From Proluteimonas luteida (GTDB taxonomy: Bacteria; Pseudomonadota; Gammaproteobacteria; Xanthomonadales; Xanthomonadaceae), in the NCBI RefSeq assembly GCF_021191695.1, contig NZ_JAIWPT010000009.1, positions 1 to 64,000 on the forward strand: 64,000 nt of DNA. The letters are read 5' to 3'. This document shows, in pieces, positions 27,443-36,913 of the stretch (positions are counted from its first letter, which is position 1; each line of letters begins with the position of its first letter). The notes under the pieces are model-generated. The model did no database searches. It worked only from the letters and a program-made list of their open reading frames with translations, and was not told the origin of the DNA. A program made the translations under genes and the position numbers.

Positions 27443-28033
27443 ATGCCGCTCGACACCCTCGCCACGCCGGCCACCCACACCCTCGAGGTCAAGCACAGCC
27501 GCTTCGTCGCACACGCCGCGCCGGTCGATTCGGCCGACGCGGCGCTGGCGTTCCTGCAGCAGGTGCATGTTGCCGACGCCACCCACAACTGCTGGGCATG
27601 GCGGATCGGCGACCAGTACCGCTCCAGCGACGACGGCGAGCCGGCCGGCACCGCGGGACGGCCGATCCTCGCCGCGATCGACGGCCAGGGCTTCGACCGC
27701 GTCGCCGTCGTCGTCGTGCGCTGGTACGGCGGCATCAAGCTCGGCGCCGGCGGGCTGGTCCGCGCCTATGGCGGCTGTGCGGCCGAATGCCTGCGCACCG
27801 CGCCGCGACTGGCGCTGGTCGAGACCACGACCGTGGGCCTGCACGCGCCGTTCGATGCGCTCGGCGCCGTGCATGCCGCGCTGCCGGCCGCACTGGCCGG
27901 CAAGCTGGCCGAGGAGTTCGACAGCGACGGCGTGCACCTGCGCATCGAGCTGCCTTGCGACCGGCTGGACGACTTGAAAACCCGCCTGCGCGATGCCACC
28001 CGTGACCGGGTGCGTTTCGACGACAATGGCTGA
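27443..28033 (+). CDS. yigZ: YigZ/IMPACT family protein
   Basis: 196 residues with the family core: KHSRFVAHAAPV, NCWAWRIGDQYRSSDDGEP, and VRWYGGIKLGAGGLVRAYGG. IMPACT-family proteins are conserved from bacteria to man; the eukaryotic member regulates Gcn2, while the bacterial role is unclear. The C-terminal DUF1949-like domain follows. Start taken at the ATG 27443; a TTG nine bases upstream is an alternative. The stop overlaps the ABC exporter start (TGATG). Confidence 0.92.
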   Translation: MPLDTLATPATHTLEVKHSRFVAHAAPVDSADAALAFLQQVHVADATHNCWAWRIGDQYRSSDDGEPAGTAGRPILAAIDGQGFDRVAVVVVRWYGGIKLGAGGLVRAYGGCAAECLRTAPRLALVETTTVGLHAPFDALGAVHAALPAALAGKLAEEFDSDGVHLRIELPCDRLDDLKTRLRDATRDRVRFDDNG

Positions 28034-29826
28034 TGGCATTCCGATCCCCACGCCGGCCCTCCGGCGCCGCGCCTGACGGCGACCCACCGAAGAAGGCCCG
28101 CATCGGCGCGCTCAGGACCCTGTGGCCGTTCGTGCTGCGCCAGCGCGGCCTGTTCATCGCCTGGCTGGTCGCATTGGCCGCCTCGTCGGTCGCGACGCTG
28201 AGCCTGCCGCTGGCGGTACGTCAGATGATCGACCACGGCTTCACCGGCGGCAGCCAGATCGACGCCGCGTTCGCGCTGCTGCTGGCCGTGGCCGTCGCGC
28301 TGGCGATCGCCACCGCCGCACGCTTCTTCTTCGTCTCGCTGCTGGGCGAGCGCGTGGTCGCCGACCTGCGCAACCAGCTCTACGGGCACCTGCTCGACCT
28401 CGACCAGCGCTTCTTCGAACAGAACCGCAGCGGCGACCTGGTGTCGCGGCTCAGCGCCGACACCGAGTTGCTGCGCTCGGTGGTCGGCTCGACGGTATCG
28501 GTGGCGCTGCGCAGCACGGTCATGGTCGTCGGCAGCGTCGCCATGCTGGTGGTCACCAGTCCGCGGCTGGCGGCATTCACCCTGATCGGCATTCCGCTGT
28601 TCGTGCTGCCGCTGGTGCTGGGCGGGCGCCGGCTGGAGAAGATCTCGCGGCAGAGCCAGGACCGGGTCGCCGATGCCAACGCGCTGGCCAACGAGACCCT
28701 CGGCGCGATCCGCACCGTGCAGGCGCACGCGCGCGAACCCTGGGAGCGCGGCCGCTTCGGCGACGCGGTCGCGCTGTCGGTGGCGACCGCACGCCGCCGC
28801 ATCGGCCTGCAGGCGATCATCACCGCGGTCGCGATCACGCTGATCTTCGGCGCGGTGACCGTGGTGCTGTGGTCGGGCGCGCACGACGTCATCTCCGGCC
28901 GCATGACCGCGGGCACGCTGGGCCAGTTCGTGCTGTACGCACTGTTCGGCGCCGGCTCGGTCGGCGCGCTGGCCGAGGTCTGGAACGAACTGCAGCGCGC
29001 CGCCGGCGGCATGGGCCGGATCGCCGAACTGCTGGCCGAAACACCGGGCATCGCCGCGCCGGCGGCCCCGGCGGAGATCGCCAGCCCCGCGCGCGGCGCG
29101 CTGCGCTTCGACGACGTGAGCTTCCACTATCCGTCGCGGCCGGACACCGCCGCGCTGTCGCATTTCAGCCTGGACATCGCGCCGGGCGAGACCGTCGCGC
29201 TGGTCGGCCCGTCCGGCGCCGGCAAGAGCACGGTGCTGTCGCTGCTGCTGCGCTTCCACGACCCGGACAGCGGCAGCCTGTCGATCGACGGCACCGACAT
29301 CCGCCGGCTCGACCCCGCCGCGCTGCGCGGAATGATCGCCCTGGTCCCGCAGCAGCCGACGATCTTCGCCGCCAGCGCGCGCGAGAACATCCGCTACGGC
29401 CGGCTCGACGCCAGCGACGACGACATCGTCGCGGCGGCCACCGCGGCCGAGGCCGACGGCTTCATCCGCGCATTGCCGGACGGCTACGACGAACAGCTGG
29501 GCGAACGCGGCGCGCGCCTGTCGGGCGGCCAGCAGCAGCGCATCGCGATCGCCCGCGCACTGCTGCGCGACGCGCCGATCCTGCTGCTCGACGAAGCCAC
29601 CTCCGCACTCGACGCACAGAGCGAGCACGCGGTGCAGCAGGCACTGGCGCGGCTGATGCAGGGCCGCACGACGCTGGTCATCGCCCATCGCCTGGCGACC
29701 ATCCTCAAGGCCGATCGCATCGTCGTCATGGACCACGGCCGCATCGTCGCCCAGGGCACCCACGCCGAACTGCTGGCGCAGAACGGCCTGTACGCCGAAC
29801 TGGCCCGGCTGCAGTTCGTCGACTGA
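28033..29826 (+). CDS. ABC exporter (MsbA-like fused permease and ATPase)
   Basis: A 597-residue half-transporter that should work as a homodimer. Membrane domain at about 25-320 (first helix [19 protein letters not shown]). ATPase domain with Walker [15 protein letters not shown]-loop VPQQPTIFA, signature LSGGQQQR, Walker [13 protein letters not shown] and H-loop VIAHRLATI. Family members export lipids, drugs or peptides; the substrate cannot be told from sequence, and MsbA itself is usually next to lpxK, which is not here. Translationally coupled to yigZ. Confidence 0.92.
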   Translation: MAFRSPRRPSGAAPDGDPPKKARIGALRTLWPFVLRQRGLFIAWLVALAASSVATLSLPLAVRQMIDHGFTGGSQIDAAFALLLAVAVALAIATAARFFFVSLLGERVVADLRNQLYGHLLDLDQRFFEQNRSGDLVSRLSADTELLRSVVGSTVSVALRSTVMVVGSVAMLVVTSPRLAAFTLIGIPLFVLPLVLGGRRLEKISRQSQDRVADANALANETLGAIRTVQAHAREPWERGRFGDAVALSVATARRRIGLQAIITAVAITLIFGAVTVVLWSGAHDVISGRMTAGTLGQFVLYALFGAGSVGALAEVWNELQRAAGGMGRIAELLAETPGIAAPAAPAEIASPARGALRFDDVSFHYPSRPDTAALSHFSLDIAPGETVALVGPSGAGKSTVLSLLLRFHDPDSGSLSIDGTDIRRLDPAALRGMIALVPQQPTIFAASARENIRYGRLDASDDDIVAAATAAEADGFIRALPDGYDEQLGERGARLSGGQQQRIAIARALLRDAPILLLDEATSALDAQSEHAVQQALARLMQGRTTLVIAHRLATILKADRIVVMDHGRIVAQGTHAELLAQNGLYAELARLQFVD

Positions 29827-29896
29827 TCCCCAAGACGCCGGGCACCGGCGATCCTGGTCGCTACCGCAGCCGTCGGCGATTCCCTCCGCCGGCCTC

Positions 29897-30898
29897 TCAG
29901 CCGCCGGGCGGCGTACCGCGTGGCGGCGGCATCCCGTCCGGTGGCGGACGCCGCGGCATGTCCGGGTCGTCGAACGGCCCGCCTGGACCACCCGGGCCAC
30001 CCGGCCGGCCGGCACCCTTGGCCTGGCAGACCTGCTCCTCGTCGGACTGGCGCACGACCAGGGTCTTGGACGCGAACATCACCCCGTCGTCCATGCGCTG
30101 CACGTCGAACAGGTACGGGCGCTTGTCGGCCTCGCCGCCGACGACGTTGTCGTCGTCGAGCGGGGTATCGGGCAGGCCGAGCGGCGCGTACAGCGGATGG
30201 GTGGAGAAGATCTCCCCGTTCAACGCGTCGGTGAACAGCAACTGGGTCGTGACCGCTGACACCGCCCGGTCATCGGCGTCGTAGTCGCCGGTCAGTACGC
30301 GCAGATGGATATGCACCGCACGGCTGCTGTACCAGCCGGGATAGCAGGTATCGAAGTCGACGCGGCCATCGGCATCGGTGCGGAGGTAGCCGCGGAAGAA
30401 CTGCCGCGCAATGTCGGCCTCGTCGTTGTTGCACATCGCCGCGATCCGCCCGGAATAGCCGCCGGTGTAGTTGGTATGCCAGACCTCGACCAGCACGCCC
30501 GCGACCGGCTGGCACGCCGAATCCACCACGCGCAGCGCGAGCCGCAGCGGCAGGCCGTCCCAGCCATCGCTGATGTCGGCGCGCTCGGGCGAGGTGGTGT
30601 GGCAGGGCCCGATCGTGGTCATGCAAGTCAGCACGCAGGCGCTGGCCGGCACGCCCGCGAAGGGATCGGGGAAGCGCGCCGGATCGCCGATGGCGGCAGT
30701 GCCGCCGCTGGCCCACGGCGGGGCATCGGCGCCATCCGTGTCGGCGGCGGGATCATCGGTGGCTTGGCCATCGGCGTCATCCGATGCCGGCGATTTCGAC
30801 CCGCAGGCGAGCAGCCCGACACCGGGAGCCACCAGAAGCACGCTGCCGGCCGCCTTCAGCAGGTTGCGGCGGATCGGAGAAAGCGGTGGCTGGCGCAT
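29897..30898 (-). CDS. Tat-exported lipoprotein, intradiol ring-cleavage dioxygenase family
   Basis: 333 residues. The N-terminus carries a twin-arginine motif (PIRRNLLKAAGS) and a lipobox-like LLACGS, so it is predicted to fold with its metal in the cytoplasm and then be lipidated outside. The dioxygenase core includes EVWHTNYTGGYSG and the iron-ligand region CYPGWYSSRAVHIHLRV, with two Tyr and two His available. A Gly/Pro-rich tail follows (GRPGGPGGPGGP). Known intradiol enzymes cleave catechols; the extracytoplasmic branch is poorly characterised. Convergent with the ABC exporter. Confidence 0.85.
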   Translation of the reverse strand: MRQPPLSPIRRNLLKAAGSVLLVAPGVGLLACGSKSPASDDADGQATDDPAADTDGADAPPWASGGTAAIGDPARFPDPFAGVPASACVLTCMTTIGPCHTTSPERADISDGWDGLPLRLALRVVDSACQPVAGVLVEVWHTNYTGGYSGRIAAMCNNDEADIARQFFRGYLRTDADGRVDFDTCYPGWYSSRAVHIHLRVLTGDYDADDRAVSAVTTQLLFTDALNGEIFSTHPLYAPLGLPDTPLDDDNVVGGEADKRPYLFDVQRMDDGVMFASKTLVVRQSDEEQVCQAKGAGRPGGPGGPGGPFDDPDMPRRPPPDGMPPPRGTPPGG

Positions 30899-30981
30899 GC
30901 TGGCATCTCTACTTTATTCAAGGGGCTTTCGCATCTGCAACGTACCGTCGGCCGCCGGGTTGACGCAACGGTGCGCGCCCG

Positions 30982-31041
30982 CGCATCAGAGACTGAGAGT
31001 AAACCGAACGCCGTAGCGAGACCGTCGCCGGGCGTTCGTGG
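30982..31041 (-). repeat. Dispersed 3'-flanking repeat, copy B
   Basis: Best copy of the repeat also at 11568-11626. Read leftward, GAACGCC and GGCGTTC arms form a perfect 7-base-pair stem around an 18-base loop, then a pyrimidine-rich tail. It starts 17 bases after the stop of the leftward cupin-DUF2867 gene. Confidence 0.78.
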
Positions 31042-31057
31042 CAAGGCGCGCCGAAGG

Positions 31058-32503
31058 TCAGCGACCAGCCACCGCTGCCGGCAGAACGTCACTTGCGCAC
31101 CACCCGGCGTTTCGCAACGCATGCTCGCCGCGCAGCGAACGCACGGCGTGATCGACTGCGAGTTGCAGCATCACGGGTGCAACATAGCGCATGTGTACGC
31201 GGCGGATCGCCGCCATGTACAGTCGGCCGAACAGGTTGCGGGTACGCACGCGGGTGGCCATCGCGCAGCGCATGCCGCCATCGGTCATCGCCTCGACGCG
31301 TACGCAGGTCCGGAACGCGAGATGGCGATCATCGGCGCCAAGGATGACCTCCACGCACTTGCCCTCCGCGCTCACGCGTCGGGCGAGCACCGGAAACCGG
31401 CCCGCGAACCGCTGCGGCGCATCCTGCGACAGCAGCGAAGAGGCCGGACAGCCCAGCGGCGACGTACGCAACCCGAAAGGACGCACCAGGACATTGCGCA
31501 GCGCCATCAGCCGCGACACGCCCGACGGAGGACTCTCGACGAATCCGTCAAGCAACAGGGCCATCAACGTGGCCGCATCCGAACCGGCGCATTCTCCAGG
31601 CGCGAGCCGGATCGCGACCGCGTCCTCGTGTGCGGCACCCGGCAACTGCGCGGCCAGCAGGGAATCGGCGGGCAACCGCAGATTGTGGATCCGGCGCCGG
31701 CCGGCATTTTCGGTGCGGAAGCCGCCCGCGTGTCGCCCCGGGATCCGGCGCCGCAACCGTCCAGTCCATGCACGGACCACGGCGCAGGTGCGCGCCGCGA
31801 AGGACGCCGGCGCCGCATGCAGCGACAGTGCCGTCGTCGGGATGCGCTGCGGGTCACGCAGGGCGGCGTCGAGCAGGAGTTGCACGCTCGCCGGCAGCAG
31901 TTCGGTCAGCGCAGGGATGTCGGCGGCGTTGTCGAGCACACGCTGGTGCAAGTCTTCGGGCAGATTCCCGGCGCGCTCGTCGGGATGACAGGACAGCGCG
32001 AACAATGCGGGATGCGGCAGGTCAGGACGTGGCGACACGAACTGGTGCCAGGTGCCGCCGCCGAAGCGCACAGTGAACAGACAATCCGGCGGAATGTCGA
32101 CGAGATGCAGCGCGTGCAGGAATGCCGCCGGTTCGGCGTCGATCTGCATCTGCGATGCGGTCGAGAAACGCAGCTGCGCGCCTGCGCTGCCCGAGATGGC
32201 GGTGAATACCCGGTTGCCGGCGTGACGATGAAACGGATGTCCGCCCCGCCCCACGCTGAAGGTATACAGCGACGACGGATCGCCACGCGCCAGGTTCATC
32301 GCGCCGATCCGCGTCGACGGTTCGTCATGGCCGTCGACGAAGCTCGGGTGCCCGCGCTGCCGCCGCTCGGCGTCGGCGATCAGCGGATCGCCCTGCCCCG
32401 GCGTCAATTGCGCGATCAGCGTCACTTCGACCGGCAGGCCGCCGCAGTGCGACGGAATACGGACACTCGGGAACGTCGTGGACACCTCGGTCGTCATCAG
32501 CAT
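31058..32503 (-). CDS. Cupin-like and DUF2867 two-domain protein
   Basis: 481 residues. The N-terminal part has a cupin-style metal site: GGHPFHRHAGNRVF (two His) and, further on, RFGGGTWHQF (third His). After a poorly conserved middle section, the C-terminal 130 residues (LMALRNVLVRPFGLRTSPLG ... MRYVAPVMLQLAVDHAV) match DUF2867, an SRPBCC-like domain. Start MLMTTEVS at 32501-32503 has an AGGGAAG site; MTTEV two codons in is possible. It follows the ArsR gene by 36 bases on the same strand, so it is probably that regulator's target. Function not known. Confidence 0.78.
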   Translation of the reverse strand: MLMTTEVSTTFPSVRIPSHCGGLPVEVTLIAQLTPGQGDPLIADAERRQRGHPSFVDGHDEPSTRIGAMNLARGDPSSLYTFSVGRGGHPFHRHAGNRVFTAISGSAGAQLRFSTASQMQIDAEPAAFLHALHLVDIPPDCLFTVRFGGGTWHQFVSPRPDLPHPALFALSCHPDERAGNLPEDLHQRVLDNAADIPALTELLPASVQLLLDAALRDPQRIPTTALSLHAAPASFAARTCAVVRAWTGRLRRRIPGRHAGGFRTENAGRRRIHNLRLPADSLLAAQLPGAAHEDAVAIRLAPGECAGSDAATLMALLLDGFVESPPSGVSRLMALRNVLVRPFGLRTSPLGCPASSLLSQDAPQRFAGRFPVLARRVSAEGKCVEVILGADDRHLAFRTCVRVEAMTDGGMRCAMATRVRTRNLFGRLYMAAIRRVHMRYVAPVMLQLAVDHAVRSLRGEHALRNAGWCASDVLPAAVAGR

Positions 32504-32539
32504 CGTTCGGCTTCCCTGTTCGAAACGGAAAGTCTCGTC

Positions 32540-32845
32540 CTACTTTGCGGGTTGGCGCTTTCGGCGCTCGCGCTTGAGTGGACCGGCAACCGGGCACAGT
32601 TCGGAGGCCCAGGCGAATACGGTGTTCGCCAGGCGCTCGGGGACGAGGCGGAAATAGACGAATTGCCCACGCTTCTCGCGCTCGATCAGGCCGGCCTGCT
32701 CGAGGATCCGCAGGTGACCGGACAGCGCGGGCTTGCTGAAATCGAACCGTTCGGCGATCTCGCCGGCAGTCAGCTCACCCGCGTTGAGATAGGCGAGGAT
32801 CCTGCGACGCGGCGTCGATGCCAGCGCTTCGAAGACGCGCTCCAT
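32540..32845 (-). CDS. ArsR/SmtB-family transcriptional regulator
   Basis: A 101-residue winged-helix repressor. The helix-turn-helix reads LTAGEIAERFDFSKPALSGH, followed by the wing EREKRGQFVYFRL. No metal-binding ELCVCD motif is present; the only Cys is near the C-terminus (ELCPVAG), so it belongs with the non-metal branch (SdpR-like). AT-rich inverted and direct repeats just upstream suggest self-regulation. Probably co-transcribed with the cupin-DUF2867 gene. Confidence 0.9.
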   Translation of the reverse strand: MERVFEALASTPRRRILAYLNAGELTAGEIAERFDFSKPALSGHLRILEQAGLIEREKRGQFVYFRLVPERLANTVFAWASELCPVAGPLKRERRKRQPAK

Positions 32846-32857
32846 GGGTGATTCCCA

Positions 32858-32890
32858 TCAATTAACGAATTACCTAATTAATTACCTGTA
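32858..32890 (-). promoter_or_regulatory. AT-rich operator/promoter of the ArsR gene
   Basis: A strikingly AT-rich 30-base island in 70% GC DNA. Read leftward it has two GGTAATT direct repeats and ATTAA...TTAAT arms just upstream of the ArsR start codon. It probably holds the promoter and the repressor site. Confidence 0.6.
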
Positions 32891-32990
32891 TTCCAGACTG
32901 CCGTCAACCCTTCGCGCCATCGCCCATGCACGGCCGACGCGGCGGCGGCCCGATGGAGTTTTCCGGGCGACGCCCGGTGTGCACCACGCA

Positions 32991-34634
32991 TCAAGCCGGC
33001 AACACCCGCGCCAGTGCGTCGTCGATGCCCGTTCCGATGTCGAGCGTGCCGAAGGCCAGCGCATGCGGGCTGGCCAGCCGGCTGTTGCAGAATGCTGCAG
33101 CCACCGGGCTGCCGGCGCGCAGCAGCACCGCGGCCTGCAGCACCAGCGCCAGCTGTTCGACCAGCCGCCGCGCCAGCGGTTCGGCATCGGCGGGCACGGC
33201 GGCCGCGGTCGAAAGCCGTTGCGCCAGCGCGTCGTCCGCTGCATCGAAGCCGGGGTCGATGCCGCGCGCGGCATCGAGTTCGCGACGCAGGGCCTCGACC
33301 ACCTGCGGTTCGCGCGACAGCGCACGCAGCACGTCGAGGCACTGGATGTTGCCGCTGCCTTCCCAGATCGAATTCAGCGGCGCCTGCCGGTACAGCCGCG
33401 GCAGCATCGATTCCTCGACATAACCGGCGCCGCCCAGGCACTCCTGGGCCTCGTTGACGAACGCCGGGGTGCGCTTGCAGATCCAGTACTTGCCGACCGC
33501 GGTGACCAGGCGTGCGAACGCGGCCTGTCCGGGATCGCGCGGCGCGGCGTCGACCGCGCCGGCCACCCGCATCGACAGGGCCAATGCGGCCTCGGCCTCG
33601 ATCGCGAGATCGGCCAGCACGTTGCGCATCAGCGGCTGTTCGAGCAGCGGTTTGCCGAACGCGCGGCGGTAGCGGCAGTGGTGCAATGCCTGCGCCAGCG
33701 CCATGCGCATCTCCGCGCTGGAACCGAGCATGCAGTCGAGCCGCGTCAGCATCACCATCTCCAGGATCGTCGCCACGCCGCGGCCCTCGTCGCCGACACG
33801 CAGCGCGCGCGCGGCGTAGAACTCGACCTCCGACGAGGCGTTGCTCCAGTCGCCGAGCTTGTCCTTGAGCCGCATCAGCCGGAAGCCGTTGAGTCCGCCG
33901 TCCGGCAGCCACCGCGGCAGCAGGAAGCAGCTCAGGCCGCCCGGCGCCTGCGCCAGCACCAGGAACGCATCGGACATCGGCGCCGAGAAGAACCACTTGT
34001 GGCCGCGCAGGACGTAACTGCCGTCGTCGCCGTCCGGCGTCGCGCGCGTGCTGTTGGCGCGTACGTCGCTGCCGCCCTGTTTCTCGGTCATGCCCATGCC
34101 GAGGGTGACGCCATGCTTGTCGGCGAGCGGCAGGTCGCGCGGGTCGTAGCGCATCGCGACGATCTTCTCGCGCCATTGCCGCAGCACCGGTTCGCGCGCC
34201 AGCACCGGCATCGCGGCGTGGGTCATCGTCAGCGGACAGCTGGTCCCGGCATCGGCCTGGTGGTGCAGATAGCTCAGCGCGGCGCGGGCGACGTGCGCGC
34301 CCGGCTGCGGCTGCTGCGCCCACGACAGGCCGGCGACGCCATGCGAGACCGCGGCATCCATCAGCAGGTGGTAGGCGGGATGGAACTCGACGCTGTCGAT
34401 GCGATGGCCGAAGCGGTCATGGGTGCGCAGCCGCGGCCGGTCGCGGTTGGCATCGAAACCGGCCGCGTACAGCGCGCCGCCCGCCAGCGCGCCATAAGCC
34501 GCAAGGCGCGCCTCGAATGCCGCGCCGCCTTCGCGCGCGAGCGCCTCGCGCAGCGCCACGTCGTCGCGCCAGAGATCGCGCGGCGCGAACTCCGGTGGCT
34601 GGTTGTCGACCTCATGCGTGTCGGTTGCGCGCAT
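32991..34634 (-). CDS. Acyl-CoA dehydrogenase family protein, AidB-like
   Basis: 547 residues, longer than ordinary acyl-CoA dehydrogenases (about 380) and matching AidB and related long members. Visible are GMGMTEKQGGSDVRANST (flavin region), GHKWFFSAPMSDAFLVLA, and the C-terminal SIWEGSGNIQCLDVLRAL segment with the RAFGKPL motif before it. E. coli AidB is an FAD protein in the adaptive response to alkylation. Other members act on isovaleryl-CoA-like substrates, so the function remains open. Start MRATDTHEV at 34632-34634 has a GGGAGAGGGG site; the longer open frame was rejected. Confidence 0.86.
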   Translation of the reverse strand: MRATDTHEVDNQPPEFAPRDLWRDDVALREALAREGGAAFEARLAAYGALAGGALYAAGFDANRDRPRLRTHDRFGHRIDSVEFHPAYHLLMDAAVSHGVAGLSWAQQPQPGAHVARAALSYLHHQADAGTSCPLTMTHAAMPVLAREPVLRQWREKIVAMRYDPRDLPLADKHGVTLGMGMTEKQGGSDVRANSTRATPDGDDGSYVLRGHKWFFSAPMSDAFLVLAQAPGGLSCFLLPRWLPDGGLNGFRLMRLKDKLGDWSNASSEVEFYAARALRVGDEGRGVATILEMVMLTRLDCMLGSSAEMRMALAQALHHCRYRRAFGKPLLEQPLMRNVLADLAIEAEAALALSMRVAGAVDAAPRDPGQAAFARLVTAVGKYWICKRTPAFVNEAQECLGGAGYVEESMLPRLYRQAPLNSIWEGSGNIQCLDVLRALSREPQVVEALRRELDAARGIDPGFDAADDALAQRLSTAAAVPADAEPLARRLVEQLALVLQAAVLLRAGSPVAAAFCNSRLASPHALAFGTLDIGTGIDDALARVLPA

Positions 34635-34686
34635 CGCCCCTCTCCCGGTGACTGGAGCGCCGATTCTCGCGCAAAACCGGCCGCGC

Positions 34687-35967
34687 CTACCCCGGTTCGG
34701 GCACGGGGCCCGGCATCGCCGGTGCCGCGGCGAATCCGCTGGCCAGCGCCTGCACGAAGCCGGGATCCAGCGCATGCCGTCCGAACACGCCGCGTTGCGT
34801 GCCACTGAGCACGCGCAGCATGTGACCGCGGCCACCGGGCAGCCTGCCCATCGGCAGGAATGCGAGGTCGCGCGCGGTCGCCAGCAGATCGTGCTCGGAC
34901 TGGAAGATCGGCGTCAGCCAGCGGCTCCAGAACTGGTAGATCGCCACGTGCTTGCGGCGCTCGCGCTGGTAGTGCGGCAACGCGGCATCGGGCGCGTGCA
35001 GGCGCAGCGCATCGCGCAGCGCCTCGGCATCGAGCAGCGCCATGTTGACGCCCTGCCCCAGCTGCGGGCTCATCGCATGCGCGGCGTCGCCGATCAGCAC
35101 CACCCGGCCGCGATGCCAGCGGCGCAGCGTGGCGTCGCGATAACTGGCGCGCGCCAGTTGTGCATGCTGCGTGGCGGCGCCGGCCAGCAGCGCGGCGGCC
35201 TCGGGCCAGATCGCCGCGACATCGTCGTGCCAGGCCTGCAGCGGCGCGGCCTGCCAGGCATCGAAACTGCCGACCGGCAGACTCCAGAAGAAGCTCACGC
35301 GCGGCGTCGCATCGCCGGGCCGCGTCCCCACCGGCAGCATGCCGATCATCCGCCGCGCCGCGACGTAACGCTGCCGCAGCTCGTCCATCCACGGCCAGTC
35401 GCCCGCCGGCAGCAGGCACCACAGCGCGCCCCACGGGTACACCCGGTCGATCCGCGGCGCGCCGGGATAGCCACGCAGCCGCGAGCCGGCGCCGTCGGCG
35501 ACGACGACCAGGTCGAAGGGACCGTGGCGTCCGCCGTGCGCATCGATCAGCCAGCGGTCGTCGTGCGGGTCGATGGCGTCGATCGCGATCCCCGCGCGCA
35601 AGCGCGCGCGGCCGTTCCGGGCCGCGTCGAGCACATGGAACAACGCACCGCGCTGCAGGCCGATGCCGGTCAGCCGCGCATCGAGTCCGGCATAGCGCAT
35701 GTCCATCACCGCGCGTCCGCACGGCGTTTCACCGTACAGCCGACCGACGCGCGCGCCGTGCGCCGTCACCTCCGGCAGCAGGCCCATGCGCCACAGCACC
35801 TGCAGCCCACTGGGCTGCAGCAGGAAGCCGGCCCCGACCGGTCCCGGCGCCGGTGCGCGCTCGAACACCTCGACCGCGTGACCGTCGCGGCCGAGCAGTA
35901 CCGCCGCGGCCTGTCCGGCGGTGCCGTAACCGACGATGGCGACGCGCAACGGCCGCTGTGGATGCAT
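34687..35967 (-). CDS. FAD-dependent monooxygenase (PHBH/UbiH-like)
   Basis: 426 residues. Dinucleotide-binding VAIVGYGTAGQAAA at the N-terminus, the DG motif VADGAGSRLRG in the middle and the GD motif LIGDAAHAMSPQLGQGVNMAL near residue 295: the set for single-component aromatic hydroxylases. Start at 35965-35967 has a GGGAG site. It lies 52 bases upstream of the acyl-CoA dehydrogenase gene on the same strand, so they may be co-transcribed. The substrate is not predictable. Confidence 0.9.
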   Translation of the reverse strand: MHPQRPLRVAIVGYGTAGQAAAVLLGRDGHAVEVFERAPAPGPVGAGFLLQPSGLQVLWRMGLLPEVTAHGARVGRLYGETPCGRAVMDMRYAGLDARLTGIGLQRGALFHVLDAARNGRARLRAGIAIDAIDPHDDRWLIDAHGGRHGPFDLVVVADGAGSRLRGYPGAPRIDRVYPWGALWCLLPAGDWPWMDELRQRYVAARRMIGMLPVGTRPGDATPRVSFFWSLPVGSFDAWQAAPLQAWHDDVAAIWPEAAALLAGAATQHAQLARASYRDATLRRWHRGRVVLIGDAAHAMSPQLGQGVNMALLDAEALRDALRLHAPDAALPHYQRERRKHVAIYQFWSRWLTPIFQSEHDLLATARDLAFLPMGRLPGGRGHMLRVLSGTQRGVFGRHALDPGFVQALASGFAAAPAMPGPVPEPG

Positions 35968-36156
35968 GCGGGCAGCTCCCTTCCGCGCCGGACGGCGCGC
36001 GGCGGGAGCATACCCGCGGACATCGGCATGCGGCCACCGGAACGCCCGTCATCGCCCTACACGCGCAGCCGCACGCTCCGCACGTGCGCCCATGCAGGCT
36101 GCGCGCCGGACGTGTGCGCGAGGGTCGCGACGCCTGGCATCAGCGCCGCGCGGTGC

Positions 36157-36765
36157 TCAGTAGCCCACGGTGAAGCGCTGGCGCGGATGCGCCGGGTGCT
36201 CCAGCTCGTCGACCAGCGCGACGGCATAGTCCTCGAACGAGATGACGCTGCCCTTCTCGCCCTGCAGCAACTGGTCCTGGCCGAGCCGGAACCGGCCGGT
36301 GCGCTCGCCGGGCACGAACAGCGCCGAAGGCGACAGGAAGGCCCAGTCCAGCTCCTGCTCCGCGCGCAGCAGCGCGAGGAAACGCGCGCCGGCCTCTGCC
36401 TCGGCGCGGTACTCGGCGGGAAACTCCGGTGTATCGAGCAGGGTCACGCCCGGCGCAACCTCGAGGCTGCCGGCGCCGCCGACGACCAGGTAGCGCGGCA
36501 CGCCGGACGCCTTGACCGTGTTGATCAGCGCGCGCGGATCGCTGGCACTGAAATGCACCGCGCTGATGACGGCATCGTGACCCTTGAGCAGCGGCGCGAG
36601 ACCGGCCGGGTCGAACACGTCGCCCTGCACAGCGGTCACGCCCGGCAGGCGCGCGATGCGATCGGGATGACGGGCGATGGCGGTCACCCGGTGCCCGCGG
36701 TCGGACAGTTCCTCGAGGATGCGCGAGCCGGCGTTGCCGGACGCGCCGATCAGTGCGATGCGCAT
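36157..36765 (-). CDS. NAD(P)-binding (atypical SDR, NmrA/YwnB-like) protein
   Basis: 202 residues with the atypical SDR nucleotide motif IALIGASGNAGSRIL at the start, VQGDVFDP and VISAVHFSA, and the VVGGAGSLEVAPG loop typical of YwnB-type proteins. No Tyr-x3-Lys pair is obvious, in line with this branch. Start at 36763-36765 has an AGGGAA site; the longer open frame (from 36900) is unlikely. A terminator lies between it and the efflux operon. Role unknown, possibly redox sensing. Confidence 0.85.
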   Translation of the reverse strand: MRIALIGASGNAGSRILEELSDRGHRVTAIARHPDRIARLPGVTAVQGDVFDPAGLAPLLKGHDAVISAVHFSASDPRALINTVKASGVPRYLVVGGAGSLEVAPGVTLLDTPEFPAEYRAEAEAGARFLALLRAEQELDWAFLSPSALFVPGERTGRFRLGQDQLLQGEKGSVISFEDYAVALVDELEHPAHPRQRFTVGY

Positions 36766-36865
36766 GATGGTTCCCTGCGGTGGTCGGCCCCCGAGTCTGC
36801 GCGCGCCCATCGCCAACCGGAAGCGCGTGGCACGCACGCTGCCAAGACAATGCGTCCCACATGAG

Positions 36866-36892
36866 GAAACGCCCCGCGGGTGCGGGGCGTTC
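36866..36892 (-). terminator. Terminator of the leftward RND efflux operon
   Basis: Nine-base-pair stem ACGCCCCGC/GCGGGGCGT with a 4-base loop and a short T-run on the leftward strand, 22 bases past the pump gene stop. Confidence 0.75.
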
Positions 36893-36913
36893 CAGGCCAT
36901 CAGCGGGCGCGCA

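Noticed and set aside
31087..32497. DUF2867 and cupin parts as two separate genes
   Set aside because: The frame is open across both with no internal start and ribosome site that fits better, so a single protein is favoured.
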